Below are positions 18,324-27,217 of a stretch of 64,000 nt of DNA, piece by piece. Below the pieces are notes generated by a model, which saw only the letters and a list, made by a program, of their open reading frames with translations, searched no databases and was not told where the DNA came from. Both the position numbers and the translations under genes were made by a program. Position 1 is the first letter of the stretch. Each line of letters opens with the position of its first letter. Where the stretch lies: positions 904,053 to 968,052 of the forward strand of contig NZ_KB891988.1 in the NCBI RefSeq assembly GCF_000373625.1. The letters are read 5' to 3'. Source of the stretch: Streptomyces sp. LaPpAH-108. Its GTDB lineage: Bacteria > Actinomycetota > Actinomycetes > Streptomycetales > Streptomycetaceae.

Positions 18324-19184
18324 GTGAGCGAACCGCGGTCCGCGCCGACCGTGGGTCAGGTGGTCCTCGGCCGACGCCTGCTGGAACTGCGGGAACGTGC
18401 CGGGCTGAAGCGCGAGGAGGCCGCACACCTCCTCCATGTCGCCCCCGCCACCGTGCGCCGGATGGAGATGGCCGAGGTCTCCCTCAAGATCCCGTATCTG
18501 CAACTGCTGCTCAGGGCGTACGGGGTGCCCGACGACGAGGCCGAACTCTTCGTCCGCCTCGCCGAGGACGCCAACCGGCCCGGCTGGTGGCAGCGGTTCC
18601 ACGACATCCTGCCCGGCTGGTTCTCGATGTACGTCAGCCTGGAGGGGGCCGCCTCCCTCATCCGCTCCTACGAACCGCACTTCGTGCCCGGACTGCTCCA
18701 GACCGAGGGCTACGCGCGCGGAGTGCTCGAATCGGGCGCCATCGGCCAGACCAGCCCCGACGACATCGAGCGGCACGTCGCCCTGCGGATGCGCCGTCAG
18801 GACCTGCTCACCCGGCCGGACGCGCCCCGCTTCTGGGCCGTCATGGACGAGACCGTCCTGCGTCGCCAGGTCGGCGGCCCGGAGGTGATGCGCCGACAGA
18901 TCGACAAGTTGCTCGAGGCCGCGAAGCTGCCCAATGTGACGCTCCAGGTGGCCCCGTTCGCCGACGGGCCGCACCCGGGCACGTACGGGCCCTTCGTGCT
19001 GTTCCGATTCGCCATGCCGGAGCTTCCGGACATGGTCTACAGCGAGTACCTGACCGGCGCCGTCTATCTGGACGCGCGCTCCGAGGTGGCGAGCCACCTG
19101 GAGGTCATGGACCGCATGGCGGCACAGGCCGCCACGGCACAACGCACGAAGGAGATCCTGCGGGATCTCCGCAAGGAGCTGTGA
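18324..19184 (+). CDS. WhiJ-like XRE/DUF5753 transcriptional regulator
   Basis: The 286-residue protein has an N-terminal XRE helix-turn-helix (about residues 10-65; LRERAGLKREEAAHLLHVAPATVRRME) followed by the DUF5753 region (EPHFVPGLLQTEGYAR, NVTLQVAPF, GPFVLFRF). This is the architecture of S. coelicolor WhiJ and its many paralogues, which modulate development and secondary metabolism. GTG at 18324 has a perfect CGGAGGTGG site. The stop abuts the DUF397 ATG. Confidence 0.9.
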   Translation: MSEPRSAPTVGQVVLGRRLLELRERAGLKREEAAHLLHVAPATVRRMEMAEVSLKIPYLQLLLRAYGVPDDEAELFVRLAEDANRPGWWQRFHDILPGWFSMYVSLEGAASLIRSYEPHFVPGLLQTEGYARGVLESGAIGQTSPDDIERHVALRMRRQDLLTRPDAPRFWAVMDETVLRRQVGGPEVMRRQIDKLLEAAKLPNVTLQVAPFADGPHPGTYGPFVLFRFAMPELPDMVYSEYLTGAVYLDARSEVASHLEVMDRMAAQAATAQRTKEILRDLRKEL

Positions 19185-19439
19185 ATGGATCGCATCAATC
19201 CGCGCGGTCGTGTCTACAACGGTATGCCCGCGCGGGAGCTGGGCAGCGACGGCTGGCACAAGCCGTGGAGCGGGGGCAACGGGGGCAACTGCCTGGAGGC
19301 GATGAAGCTCGCCGACGGCCGCATCGCCGTCCGCCAGTCCACCGACCCGGACGGCCCCGCGCTGATATATACCACGGACGAGATGACCGCCTTCATCGAG
19401 GGCGCCAAGGCGGGGGAGGCGGATTTCCTGCTCTCCTGA
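19185..19439 (+). CDS. DUF397 small protein of the WhiJ-like module
   Basis: The 84-residue protein contains the DUF397 core (GGNCLEAM..., IAVRQSTDPDGPALIYT, a terminal FIEGAKAGEADF). DUF397 proteins are thought to antagonise the neighbouring WhiJ-like regulator. Its ATG follows the regulator's TGA with no gap. The N-terminal 25 residues differ from the usual W-x-K-S-S-Y form, reading WHKPWSGGNGG. Confidence 0.9.
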   Translation: MDRINPRGRVYNGMPARELGSDGWHKPWSGGNGGNCLEAMKLADGRIAVRQSTDPDGPALIYTTDEMTAFIEGAKAGEADFLLS

Positions 19440-19557
19440 TCCCGCACGGCTCTTTTTGACACATGCCCTTCCCCTTGTTCCCCTTGGCCCGCCATAGACC
19501 CGATCCACATCTGACTGTCCATCACTTCACCTACTCCCTCCCTCTGTTGATCGTCGG

Positions 19558-21045
19558 CTACACGGTCATGGGCCTGTCGTACGGCGACACCGGCGCCGGA
19601 AGCCAGGAACCGCCCGTCAGATAGCAGTCCACGGCCGCCGCCACCGACCGTCCCTCCGCTATCGCCCACACGATCAGCGACTGACCACGCGCCGCGTCCC
19701 CGGCGGCGAACACGCCGGGGACACCGGTCCCGAAGTCCCCGTCCCGGGCGAGCGTCCCGCGCGGCTCCGTCCGCAGCCCCAGCTGGTCGATCAGCCCGTC
19801 CTCCCGGTCAGGCCCGGAGAAGCCGAGCGCCAGCAGCACCAGGTCGGCGGGGAGCGTCCGCCCGGTGCCCGGCAGCGGGCGGCGCCGCTCGTCCACCTCG
19901 ACCAGGTGCAGCGACCGCACATGCCCCTCGGCGTCCCCGGTGAAGCGGAGCGTGGACGCCGCGAACAGCCGCGCGTCCGCGTCCGCCGCCGGTGCCGTCC
20001 GCAGCTCCCGCGCCTCCTCGTGCGCCGCCGACAGCCGGTAGAGCTTCGGATACGTCGGCCACGGCTCGGCGTCCTCGTCGCGCGCGTCGGGCGGCTGGGC
20101 GTAGATGTCGAGCTGGGTCACCGACGCGGCGCCCTCGCGCACCGCCGTGCCCAGGCAGTCGGCCCCGGTGTCGCCGCCGCCCACGATCACCACGTGCCGC
20201 CCCTCCGCCGACAGCGGCGAGACCGCGAGGTCCCCCTCGCGCACCTTGTTGGCCAGCGGAAGATACTCCATCGCCTGGTGTATCCCGGCCAACTCACGCC
20301 CCGGCACCGCCAGTTCCCGCCATGCCGTGGCGCCCGTCGCGACCACCACCGCGTCGTACCGCGCCCGCAGCTCCGTCGCCGGTACGTCCCGCCCGACCGT
20401 CACCGACGTACGGAACCGGGTGCCCTCCGCCTCCATCTGCTCCAGCCGCCGCTCCAGTTGCCGCTTCTCCATCTTGAACTCGGGGATGCCGTACCGCATC
20501 AGGCCCCCGATCCGGTCGTCCTTCTCGTACACCGCGACCGTGTGCCCGGCCCGCGTCAGCTGCTGCGCCGCCGCCAGCCCGGCAGGGCCCGAACCGATCA
20601 CCGCCACGGTCTTCCCCGACAGCCGCTCCGGCGGCCGGGGCGGCACGAAGCCCTCCTCCCAGGCCCGCTCCGCGATCGCGCACTCGACGTTCTTGATGGT
20701 GACCGCCGGCTGGTTGATCGCGAGCACGCACCCCGCCTCGCACGGCGCGGGACACAACCGTCCGGTGAACTCCGGGAAGTTGTTCGTCGCGTGCAGCCGG
20801 TCGCTCGCCGCCCGCCAGTCCGAGCGCGCCACCAGGTCGTTCCACTCCGGGATCAGATTGCCCAGCGGACACGCCTCGTGGCAGAACGGCACCCCGCAGT
20901 CCATACAGCGGTCGGCCTGCGCACTGATGATCGGCAACAGCGCCCCCGGGACGTACACCTCGGCCCAGTCCCGCGCCCGCTCCTCCACGGACCGCCGCGG
21001 CCACTCCTCGCGCGGGGTGGTCATGAACCCCTTGGGATCGGCCAT
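19558..21045 (-). CDS. gltD: glutamate synthase small subunit (GltD-type)
   Basis: The 495-residue protein is an NADPH-dependent beta subunit of glutamate synthase: N-terminal 4Fe-4S cysteines (CMDCGVPFCHEACPLGN, CPAPCEAGC), FAD Rossmann motif VIGSGPAGLAAAQQ near residue 150, NADPH motif VIVGGGDTGADC near 290. It passes electrons from NADPH to the large subunit GltB, which is not next to it here. Length is normal. It may be a second GltD serving another acceptor protein. Confidence 0.9.
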   Translation of the reverse strand: MADPKGFMTTPREEWPRRSVEERARDWAEVYVPGALLPIISAQADRCMDCGVPFCHEACPLGNLIPEWNDLVARSDWRAASDRLHATNNFPEFTGRLCPAPCEAGCVLAINQPAVTIKNVECAIAERAWEEGFVPPRPPERLSGKTVAVIGSGPAGLAAAQQLTRAGHTVAVYEKDDRIGGLMRYGIPEFKMEKRQLERRLEQMEAEGTRFRTSVTVGRDVPATELRARYDAVVVATGATAWRELAVPGRELAGIHQAMEYLPLANKVREGDLAVSPLSAEGRHVVIVGGGDTGADCLGTAVREGAASVTQLDIYAQPPDARDEDAEPWPTYPKLYRLSAAHEEARELRTAPAADADARLFAASTLRFTGDAEGHVRSLHLVEVDERRRPLPGTGRTLPADLVLLALGFSGPDREDGLIDQLGLRTEPRGTLARDGDFGTGVPGVFAAGDAARGQSLIVWAIAEGRSVAAAVDCYLTGGSWLPAPVSPYDRPMTV

Positions 21046-21268
21046 CGGCGTATTCCTCGTGTACGGATACCGGCGGGCTGGGGGTACCTGGGGTACGACG
21101 GGCCGTGCGTCATCGGGCTGGGATCACTCGGCGGTCGCCCGGCGCTGGTGCGAGACCGTCCCGGAGCGCTGTTCCGGGACTCTTCCGGCCACGATACGTC
21201 GCGCCCGACGCCCGCGCAGAGCGGCGGACCTCGCCTTTCACCGCGCCGCGTCGCACTCCGGCAGGGGT

Positions 21269-22141
21269 TCATCCGCTCACTTCTCCTCTCCGGTCCTGCC
21301 CATCGCCCTGGCCGCTCCCGCGTCTCGCGCGGTGCCCGGTGGCCGGACTCCGCAGCGGCCGTCCGCCCCATCCCCGCACCACCTCCCGCACGTCCTCCGC
21401 GATCCGCTCCCTGGCCTCCCTCCTCGGCACACCGCTCATGATCAACCGGTCGTACGGCGTGTCCATGTGCCGCACCGAGGCCACGACCGCCGAGGTCACC
21501 GCCTCCTCGGACAGCGCCCGCCCGGCCGCGCTCCGCCCGACCCGCCCGCTGCCCCGCGCCCCCGCGTGGGCCGCGATGGCCCGGGCCCGCTCGCCGGGAC
21601 ACCCCGGGAACAGCCGCCGCACCTCCGCCGCGAAGTCCGCCACGAACCGCTCGTCCTCCACCGCCCTGCGCCCCGCGTCCCGCGCCCTCCTCCGCCGCCT
21701 GGCCTCGGCGTCGGCCAGACAACGGGCCTCCGCCCGCGCCAGCGCCTCCTCCTCCACCAGCACCCCCTGCCGCTCGTACCGGCCCCTGCGCCGGTCGAAC
21801 CGCACCACCACCGCCCACAACCCACTCTCCTCCCGCGCCCTCCGCGTCAACGCGGCATCCCCTCGCGGCAACAACACGAGATGCCCAAGATCCACACACT
21901 CCAGACACCGGGGCGCCCCGTCCTCCAACACGAGCAGCGACAAGGGCCCACTTCGACACGCTGCGCATCGCTTGCGGCGGAGTGGCTGGACTACGACGAG
22001 GGTGCCGGGGTTGTCGGCGTTGTCGGGGGAGGGGGGTCCGTCTGGGGAGGCGAGCGCGCCGGGGGAGGCGAGCCCTTCGGGGGCACCGTGGGCGACCCCC
22101 TCGGGCGAACCGGAGGGCGGAGGAGCGGCGGGGCGTGCCAT
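21269..22141 (-). CDS. DUF2293 domain protein
   Basis: The 290-residue protein has a CxxC...CxxC knuckle (CAACRSG... PRCLECVD), a charged helical middle (RYERQGVLVEEEALARAEARCLADAEARR) and a C-terminal DUF2293 segment (FPGCPGERARAIAAHAG). The first 45 residues are P/S/G-rich repeats. ATG at 22141 starts that segment; longer in-frame starts are low complexity. Function unknown; arginine-rich regions suggest nucleic-acid contact. Confidence 0.75.
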   Translation of the reverse strand: MARPAAPPPSGSPEGVAHGAPEGLASPGALASPDGPPSPDNADNPGTLVVVQPLRRKRCAACRSGPLSLLVLEDGAPRCLECVDLGHLVLLPRGDAALTRRAREESGLWAVVVRFDRRRGRYERQGVLVEEEALARAEARCLADAEARRRRRARDAGRRAVEDERFVADFAAEVRRLFPGCPGERARAIAAHAGARGSGRVGRSAAGRALSEEAVTSAVVASVRHMDTPYDRLIMSGVPRREARERIAEDVREVVRGWGGRPLRSPATGHRARRGSGQGDGQDRRGEVSG

Positions 22142-22372
22142 ACGCGGTTCATTCCCCGTGGCGGCGCCCCCGTCCCGTGCCGGACCACCCGGAATTCGGC
22201 CGTACCACCGAGGAACCGCCCGCCCCGTGCGGTCCGGCTCGGCCTCCGCCCGGCAGCCATCCGGCTCGCCTCCGGCAGCCACCCTGCCCGCCTCTGACAG
22301 CCAACTTGCCCGGCAGCCCTCGTCCGGCAGTCGCCCCGCCCCCCGTCCGGCAGGACCCGGCATCATGGCCCC

Positions 22373-23005
22373 GTGCGACTTGAAGCGATCACCTGGGAGC
22401 GGTTGGCGGAGCGGCTTGCCGAGCGGATCGTCGGGCTGGAGCCCGCTGACGGGGGTGACTGGACGCGGGTGGGGTTCGACGGGGCGTCGGCGGCGCGGCC
22501 GGGGGATCTTGCGGAGCGGGTCGCGGGGGCGTTGCGGGTGCGGGGGCGGCCTTCGCTCGTCGTGGGGACCGAGGGCTTTCTGCGTCCAGCCTCGCTGCGT
22601 CTCGAACACGGGCGGCGCGACGAGGAGTCGTACTACAGCGGCTGGTTCGACACGGGCGCGCTGTGGCGCGAGGTCTTCGGGCCGCTGGACCCCGGTGGCG
22701 ACGGGCGGGTGCTGCCGGACCTGTGGGACGCGGACACCGACCGTGCCACCCGCAGCCCGTACGTCCGACTACCGCCCGGTGCGGTGCTGTTGACGCATGG
22801 TCCCCTCCTTCTGCGGCACTGGTTCCCCTTCGATCTGACGGTCCACCTCCTTCTCTCTCCGGGCGCCCTGCGCCGCCGCACCCCCGAGGACGACCACTGG
22901 ACGCTCCCCGCCTTCGCCCGCTACGAGGCGGAGACCGACCCGGTCGGCACGGCCGACGTCCTGGTGCGCGCCGACGATCCGCGCCACCCGGCCTGGAACG
23001 GCTGA
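22373..23005 (+). CDS. uridine kinase-like protein with degenerate P-loop
   Basis: The 210-residue protein is usually grouped with uridine kinases: GTEGFLRPASLR, YYSGWFDTGALWREV and the late ARYEAETDP segment match that fold. The expected Walker A lysine is missing; the loop reads VGFDGASAARPGD. Catalysis is therefore doubtful. GTG at 22373 lies 6 nt after CATCAT, so the message may be leaderless. Confidence 0.7.
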   Translation: MRLEAITWERLAERLAERIVGLEPADGGDWTRVGFDGASAARPGDLAERVAGALRVRGRPSLVVGTEGFLRPASLRLEHGRRDEESYYSGWFDTGALWREVFGPLDPGGDGRVLPDLWDADTDRATRSPYVRLPPGAVLLTHGPLLLRHWFPFDLTVHLLLSPGALRRRTPEDDHWTLPAFARYEAETDPVGTADVLVRADDPRHPAWNG

Positions 23006-23026
23006 GCGCCGGAAACCCGGCAGGCG

Positions 23027-24154
23027 TCAGAGCCAGCCGTTGCGCCGGAAGCCCCGGTAGACCACGGCACAGAACAGCACGGTCACGGACATGACGAGCG
23101 GATAGCCGAACCGCCAGTCCAGCTCCGGCATGTGCTTGAAATTCATGCCGTACACACCGCACACCATCGTCGGCACGGCGATCACCGCCGCCCAGGCCGT
23201 GATCTTCCGCATGTCCTCGTTCTGCGCGACCGTCACCTGCGCCAGATGCGCCTGGAGGATCGAGTTGAGCAGTTCGTCGAACGCGGCGATCTGGTCCCTG
23301 GCCCGTATCAGATGGTCCAGCACGTCCCGGAAGTACGCCTGGATCTCCGGGTCCACCACGCGTATCGGCCGGGTCGCCAGATCCTCCAGCGGCCGGCCGA
23401 GCGGCACCACCGCCCGCTTCAGCTCCAGGAGTTCACGCTTCAGCTGGTAGATGCGGCCGGGGTCGGTCCGCGCGCCGTTCTCCGCGAACACGTCCGTCTC
23501 GACCAGGTCGATGTCCGCCTGCACCGCGTCCGTGACGTTCAGATACTCGTCCACCACATGGTCCGCGATCGCGTACAACACCGCCGCCGGGCCCTGCGCC
23601 AGCTGCTCCGGCCGCGCCTCCAGCTCCTCCCGCAGAGGCCCGAGCGAGCCGTGCCGTCCGTGCCGCACGGTGACGACGAAGTCCTCGCCGAGGAACACCA
23701 TGATCTCGCCGGTGTCCACGACCTCGCTGGTCGCCGTCAGCTGCTCGTGCTCCACGTAACAGACCGTTTTGAAGACCGCGAACAGCGTCTCTCCGTACCG
23801 CTCCAGCTTCGGCCGCTGATGGGCCTCCACCGCGTCCTCCACCGCCAGCGGATGCAGGTCGAACAGCTCGGCGATGCCCGCGAACTCCTGGGCCGTCGGC
23901 TCGTGCAGCCCCAGCCAGACGAAGCCCTCCCCGCTCTTGCGGACCGTCCGCACCGCGTCCACCAGATCGGTGGCGCCGGACACCCGGACACCGTCCTGGT
24001 ACGTCACGCAGTTGACCACCGAGGAGCCCAGGGGCGACCTGGCCGGGTGGCTCAGGTCGACCCGGGGACGCCGTCTGGCCAGCCGCGCCACCCTGCGCAG
24101 ACCGCCGGCCTTGCCCAGCCCCGTGACCTTCCGCAGATTGCCCGCCATGGTCAT
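23027..24154 (-). CDS. corA: magnesium/cobalt transporter CorA
   Basis: The 375-residue protein has the large cytosolic N-terminal domain and two C-terminal helices of CorA; the signature YGMNFKHMPELDW lies at the outer end of the first helix, with a lysine/arginine-rich tail. CorA forms a pentameric Mg2+ channel. ATG at 24154 has AGGAGA upstream. It converges on the uridine-kinase-like gene and diverges from the disrupted methyltransferase. Confidence 0.95.
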   Translation of the reverse strand: MTMAGNLRKVTGLGKAGGLRRVARLARRRPRVDLSHPARSPLGSSVVNCVTYQDGVRVSGATDLVDAVRTVRKSGEGFVWLGLHEPTAQEFAGIAELFDLHPLAVEDAVEAHQRPKLERYGETLFAVFKTVCYVEHEQLTATSEVVDTGEIMVFLGEDFVVTVRHGRHGSLGPLREELEARPEQLAQGPAAVLYAIADHVVDEYLNVTDAVQADIDLVETDVFAENGARTDPGRIYQLKRELLELKRAVVPLGRPLEDLATRPIRVVDPEIQAYFRDVLDHLIRARDQIAAFDELLNSILQAHLAQVTVAQNEDMRKITAWAAVIAVPTMVCGVYGMNFKHMPELDWRFGYPLVMSVTVLFCAVVYRGFRRNGWL

Positions 24155-24333
24155 CTGGATCTCCTTGCCCTGGATCTCCTCACGTGACGCTTTCGCGCCG
24201 TGCCCGGCCAGTGTGCCAGTCCTGCCACGAGCGCGGAGAAGCCTGTGGGAAGGGGGAGTTCCGCTTTGTTCCCGCCTGTGGACAACGGGACGTCGACGGA
24301 GGTGGAGCAGGCTGTTGCTGGAATGATCACGAC

Positions 24334-25156
24334 ATGACGCGACCCGACGGATACCTTCTGGACAACCGCCAGACGGAGGCGCAGGAACGCTTCGACGCCT
24401 TCGCCTCCCTCTTCGACCCCACCACCTTCCGCCACCTCGAACGCCTCGGCATCGGCCCCGGCCAGCGCTGCTGGGAGGTCGGCGCGGGCGGCACCTCCGT
24501 CGTGTCCTGGCTGGCCAGGAAGGTCGGCCCCACCGGCGAGGTCGTCGCCACCGACATCGACACCACCCGCCTCACCGCCGCGGCCCGGCCACCGGTCCGG
24601 GTCCTCGTCCACGACGTGAGCACCGAGGAGCCGCCCGGGCAGCGCTTCGACCTGGTGCACGCCCGGCTGGTCCTCGTCCACGTCCCCGACCGGGAACGGG
24701 CGTTGCGCTCGATGATCGACGCGCTGAAGCCGGGCGGCCAGCTGCTCGTCGAGGACGCCGACCCCGCCCTGCATCGTCGAGGACGCCGACCCCGCCCTGC
24801 AACCCCTGCTCTGCCCCGACGAGTACGGCCCCGAGCAGGAGCTGGCGAACCGGCTGCGCCAGGGCTTCCGCACCCTGCTCGCCGGGCGCGGCGCCGACCT
24901 CTCCTACGGCCGCAAGCTCCCGCGCCTGCTCCGCGACGCCGGACTGCGCGAGGTCGAGGCCGACGCGTACTTCCCCGTCACCTCACCCGCCTGCACCGCC
25001 CTGGAGTCCGCCACCGTCCGGCAGATCCGGGACCGGCTCGTCGCGGCGGGGATCGCCACCGACGAGGAGATCGACCGGCATCTGGCCCATGTGGAGGCGG
25101 GCGGCATGGACCTCGCCACGGCCCCGATGATCTCGGCATGGGGCCGCAAGGCCTGA
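24334..25156 (+). pseudogene. methyltransferase frameshifted by a 28-bp tandem duplication
   Basis: The first 145 codons encode a class I methyltransferase (WEVGAGGTSVVSWLA, TDIDTTRL, LVHARLVLVHVPDRERAL, LKPGGQLLVEDADP). A perfect 28-bp tandem duplication (24746-24773 and 24774-24801) then shifts the frame by one base. After it, the original frame continues at the +1 position with a sensible C-terminus (LLCPDEYGPEQELANRLRQG to MISAWGRKA) ending at TGA 25154-25156. Without one copy the gene would encode 264 residues. As it stands the C-terminal half is lost and a long nonsense extension is read. Confidence 0.85.
24746..24801. repeat. perfect 28-bp tandem duplication
   Basis: The 28-bp unit starting TCGTCGAGGACGCC is present twice head to tail at 24746-24773 and 24774-24801 with no mismatch. 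It lies inside a coding region and is not a multiple of three. Confidence 0.97.
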
Positions 25157-25160
25157 CACC

Positions 25161-26162
25161 TCACACACCGGGCGCGGGCGCTGTGGGGTCAGGCCGGTAC
25201 GCCTCGTACCTCCCGGGTGCGGTCGTGTCCGCCGTACCCGAACGCGTACCCGGCCCCGGACGCGGCGGCCGACCGCCCACCCGCTCCACCGCCCGCGCCC
25301 CGGCCCCGCACCCCCGCTCCGCCGCCGCCTCGACGGACGCGCCCGCGCCGAGCGCGGCGAGGAACGCACCGGTGAACGCGTCACCTGCGCCCGTGGTGTC
25401 CCGAGGCGTCGCCGGTACGGCGGGTATCCGCGCCCGCACCGCCCCCGACCGGGCCACCAGCGCCCCGTCCGCCCCCGACTTGGCCACCACGACCGGCACC
25501 ACCCCGCTCAACTCGGCCGCCGCGTCCGCCCAGTCGGTCCGGCCGGTCAGCAGACACGCCTCGTCCCGGCTGGGCAGCAGTACGTCGAGCCCCCGAGCGA
25601 AGGCGAGGAACCGGTCCACGCCGAGTTCCGCGAGGAAGCCCGCCGAGGCCGGGTCGAGGCTGACCGGCACCCCACGCGCGCGTGCCGCGGCGAGCGCCAC
25701 CCGCGCCAGCGCCCGGCTCGACTCCGCGAACAGCAGATAACCCGACAGATGCAGTCGGCCGACGCCGTCGAGCAACGTGTCCGACCAGTCGGCGGGTTCG
25801 ATCCGCAACGAGGCGCCACTGCACGTGAGGAACGTGCGCTCGGCCGCCGCCCCCGAGTCGACCAGGCAGATCACGGTGCCGGTCGGCGCCGCCGGATCAA
25901 CCACCAGGTGGGGCCGCACCCCAGCCGCGCGCAGCTCCCGTTCGTGCCACCGCGCCGCGTCCGCGCCGACCCGCCCGAGCAGCCGTACGTCGGCACAGCC
26001 CGTGTGGGCGGCCCAGCAAGCCACGTTGGCGCCCGCGCCGCCCGGCAGCGTGCGGATCACGGCGGCGGTGTCGGTGCCGGTCGCGAGCGGCCCCGGATGC
26101 CGGGCCACGACATCGGTGATCACATCACCGACGACCAGGAGACCGCCCGCAGGGCCGGTCAC
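25161..26162 (-). CDS. PfkB family kinase, probable pseudouridine kinase
   Basis: The 333-residue sugar kinase has the PfkB N-terminal GGAGANVACWAAHTG motif and the C-terminal anion-hole/catalytic DTTGAGDAF motif. Coupled directly downstream of psuG through a GTGA overlap (26159-26162), it most likely phosphorylates pseudouridine (PsuK role). I prefer the GTG at 26162 for this overlap; a GTG four codons upstream is possible. The C-terminal 40 residues are proline/glycine-rich. Confidence 0.85.
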   Translation of the reverse strand: MTGPAGGLLVVGDVITDVVARHPGPLATGTDTAAVIRTLPGGAGANVACWAAHTGCADVRLLGRVGADAARWHERELRAAGVRPHLVVDPAAPTGTVICLVDSGAAAERTFLTCSGASLRIEPADWSDTLLDGVGRLHLSGYLLFAESSRALARVALAAARARGVPVSLDPASAGFLAELGVDRFLAFARGLDVLLPSRDEACLLTGRTDWADAAAELSGVVPVVVAKSGADGALVARSGAVRARIPAVPATPRDTTGAGDAFTGAFLAALGAGASVEAAAERGCGAGARAVERVGGRPPRPGPGTRSGTADTTAPGRYEAYRPDPTAPAPGV

Positions 26163-27067
26163 TTCCCGGCCCACGCCAGGGCGATCCGCGCCGCCAGCCG
26201 CACATTGCCGCGCACCGCCGCCAAGTTGGCCCGCAGCGACGCCCCGTCCGTGTGCCGGACCAGATAGCCCAGCAGGAACGGTGTGACCGCTTGACCGGTG
26301 ACGCCCTCCCGCTCACAGGCGTCCAGCGCTTCCGCGAGCACGCGCGCGTGCAGCCCGGGATCGAGCTGCCGCTCCGGCGGGACCGGGTTGGCGACGAGCA
26401 GCGCCGACTCCTGCCCGCCGAGGGCGTCCTGGGCCCGCATCACCTCGGCCACCTGCTCCGGGCCGTCGAGCGTCCAGTCCACCGGGAAGCCCGAGTCCGA
26501 CAGATAGAAGCCGGGGAACCGGTCCGTGCGGTAACCGGCGACGCTCACGCCCAGCGTCTCCAGGCGCTCCAGGGTCGCCGGTACGTCCAGGACCGACTTC
26601 ACGCCCGCGCACACCACGGTGATCCGGGTGCGGGCCAGCAGGCCCAGGTCCGCCGACTCGTCCTGGGTGAGCGTCCACTGCCGGTGCACCCCGCCCAGAC
26701 CTCCGGTGGCGAAGACCCGGATGCCCGCCAGGGCCGCGAGCCGGGCCGTCGCCGACACCGTGGTGGCACCGCTCGCCCCGGTGGCGACCGCCAGGGGCAG
26801 ATCGCGGTGGCTCAGCTTCCTGATCCCGTCCTCACCCGCGACCCGCTCCAGCTCGTCCTTGGTGAGGCCGATGCGGGGGCGCCCGTCCAGCACGGCGACG
26901 GTCGCGGGCACGGCGCCCTCCCGGCGCACCGTGTCCTCCAGCTCCAGACCGACCCGCAGATTGTCCGGGCGGGGCAGACCGTGCGCGATGATCGTGGACT
27001 CCAGCGCCACCACGGGCCGTCCGGCCGACATCGCCTCCCGGACTTCCTCCGACATCACCAGCACCAT
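26159..27067 (-). CDS. psuG: pseudouridine-5'-phosphate glycosidase
   Basis: The 302-residue enzyme splits pseudouridine 5'-phosphate to uracil and ribose 5-phosphate. Diagnostic segments are VALESTIIAHGLPRPDN at the N-terminus, GASGATTVSATARLA and FATGGLGGVHR in the middle, and TPFLLGYL near the C-terminus; catalytic Lys/Glu/Asn lie in these. Together with the PfkB kinase it forms a complete pseudouridine salvage pair. It follows ogt on the same strand after 150 bp. Confidence 0.95.
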   Translation of the reverse strand: MVLVMSEEVREAMSAGRPVVALESTIIAHGLPRPDNLRVGLELEDTVRREGAVPATVAVLDGRPRIGLTKDELERVAGEDGIRKLSHRDLPLAVATGASGATTVSATARLAALAGIRVFATGGLGGVHRQWTLTQDESADLGLLARTRITVVCAGVKSVLDVPATLERLETLGVSVAGYRTDRFPGFYLSDSGFPVDWTLDGPEQVAEVMRAQDALGGQESALLVANPVPPERQLDPGLHARVLAEALDACEREGVTGQAVTPFLLGYLVRHTDGASLRANLAAVRGNVRLAARIALAWAGK

Positions 27068-27217
27068 GTGCCCGCCTCCCGTCAGTCGGTCCCACTCCCT
27101 TTCTGGCGGGCGAGGCGCCCGGCTAAACAGAACCGGGGTGCCGGGCTGGTCGGAGCGCCGCGTGCCGGGCCGGAGCGAACCCCGCGTGCGAACCGGAGGG
27201 AACCGCGTGCCGGTCCG

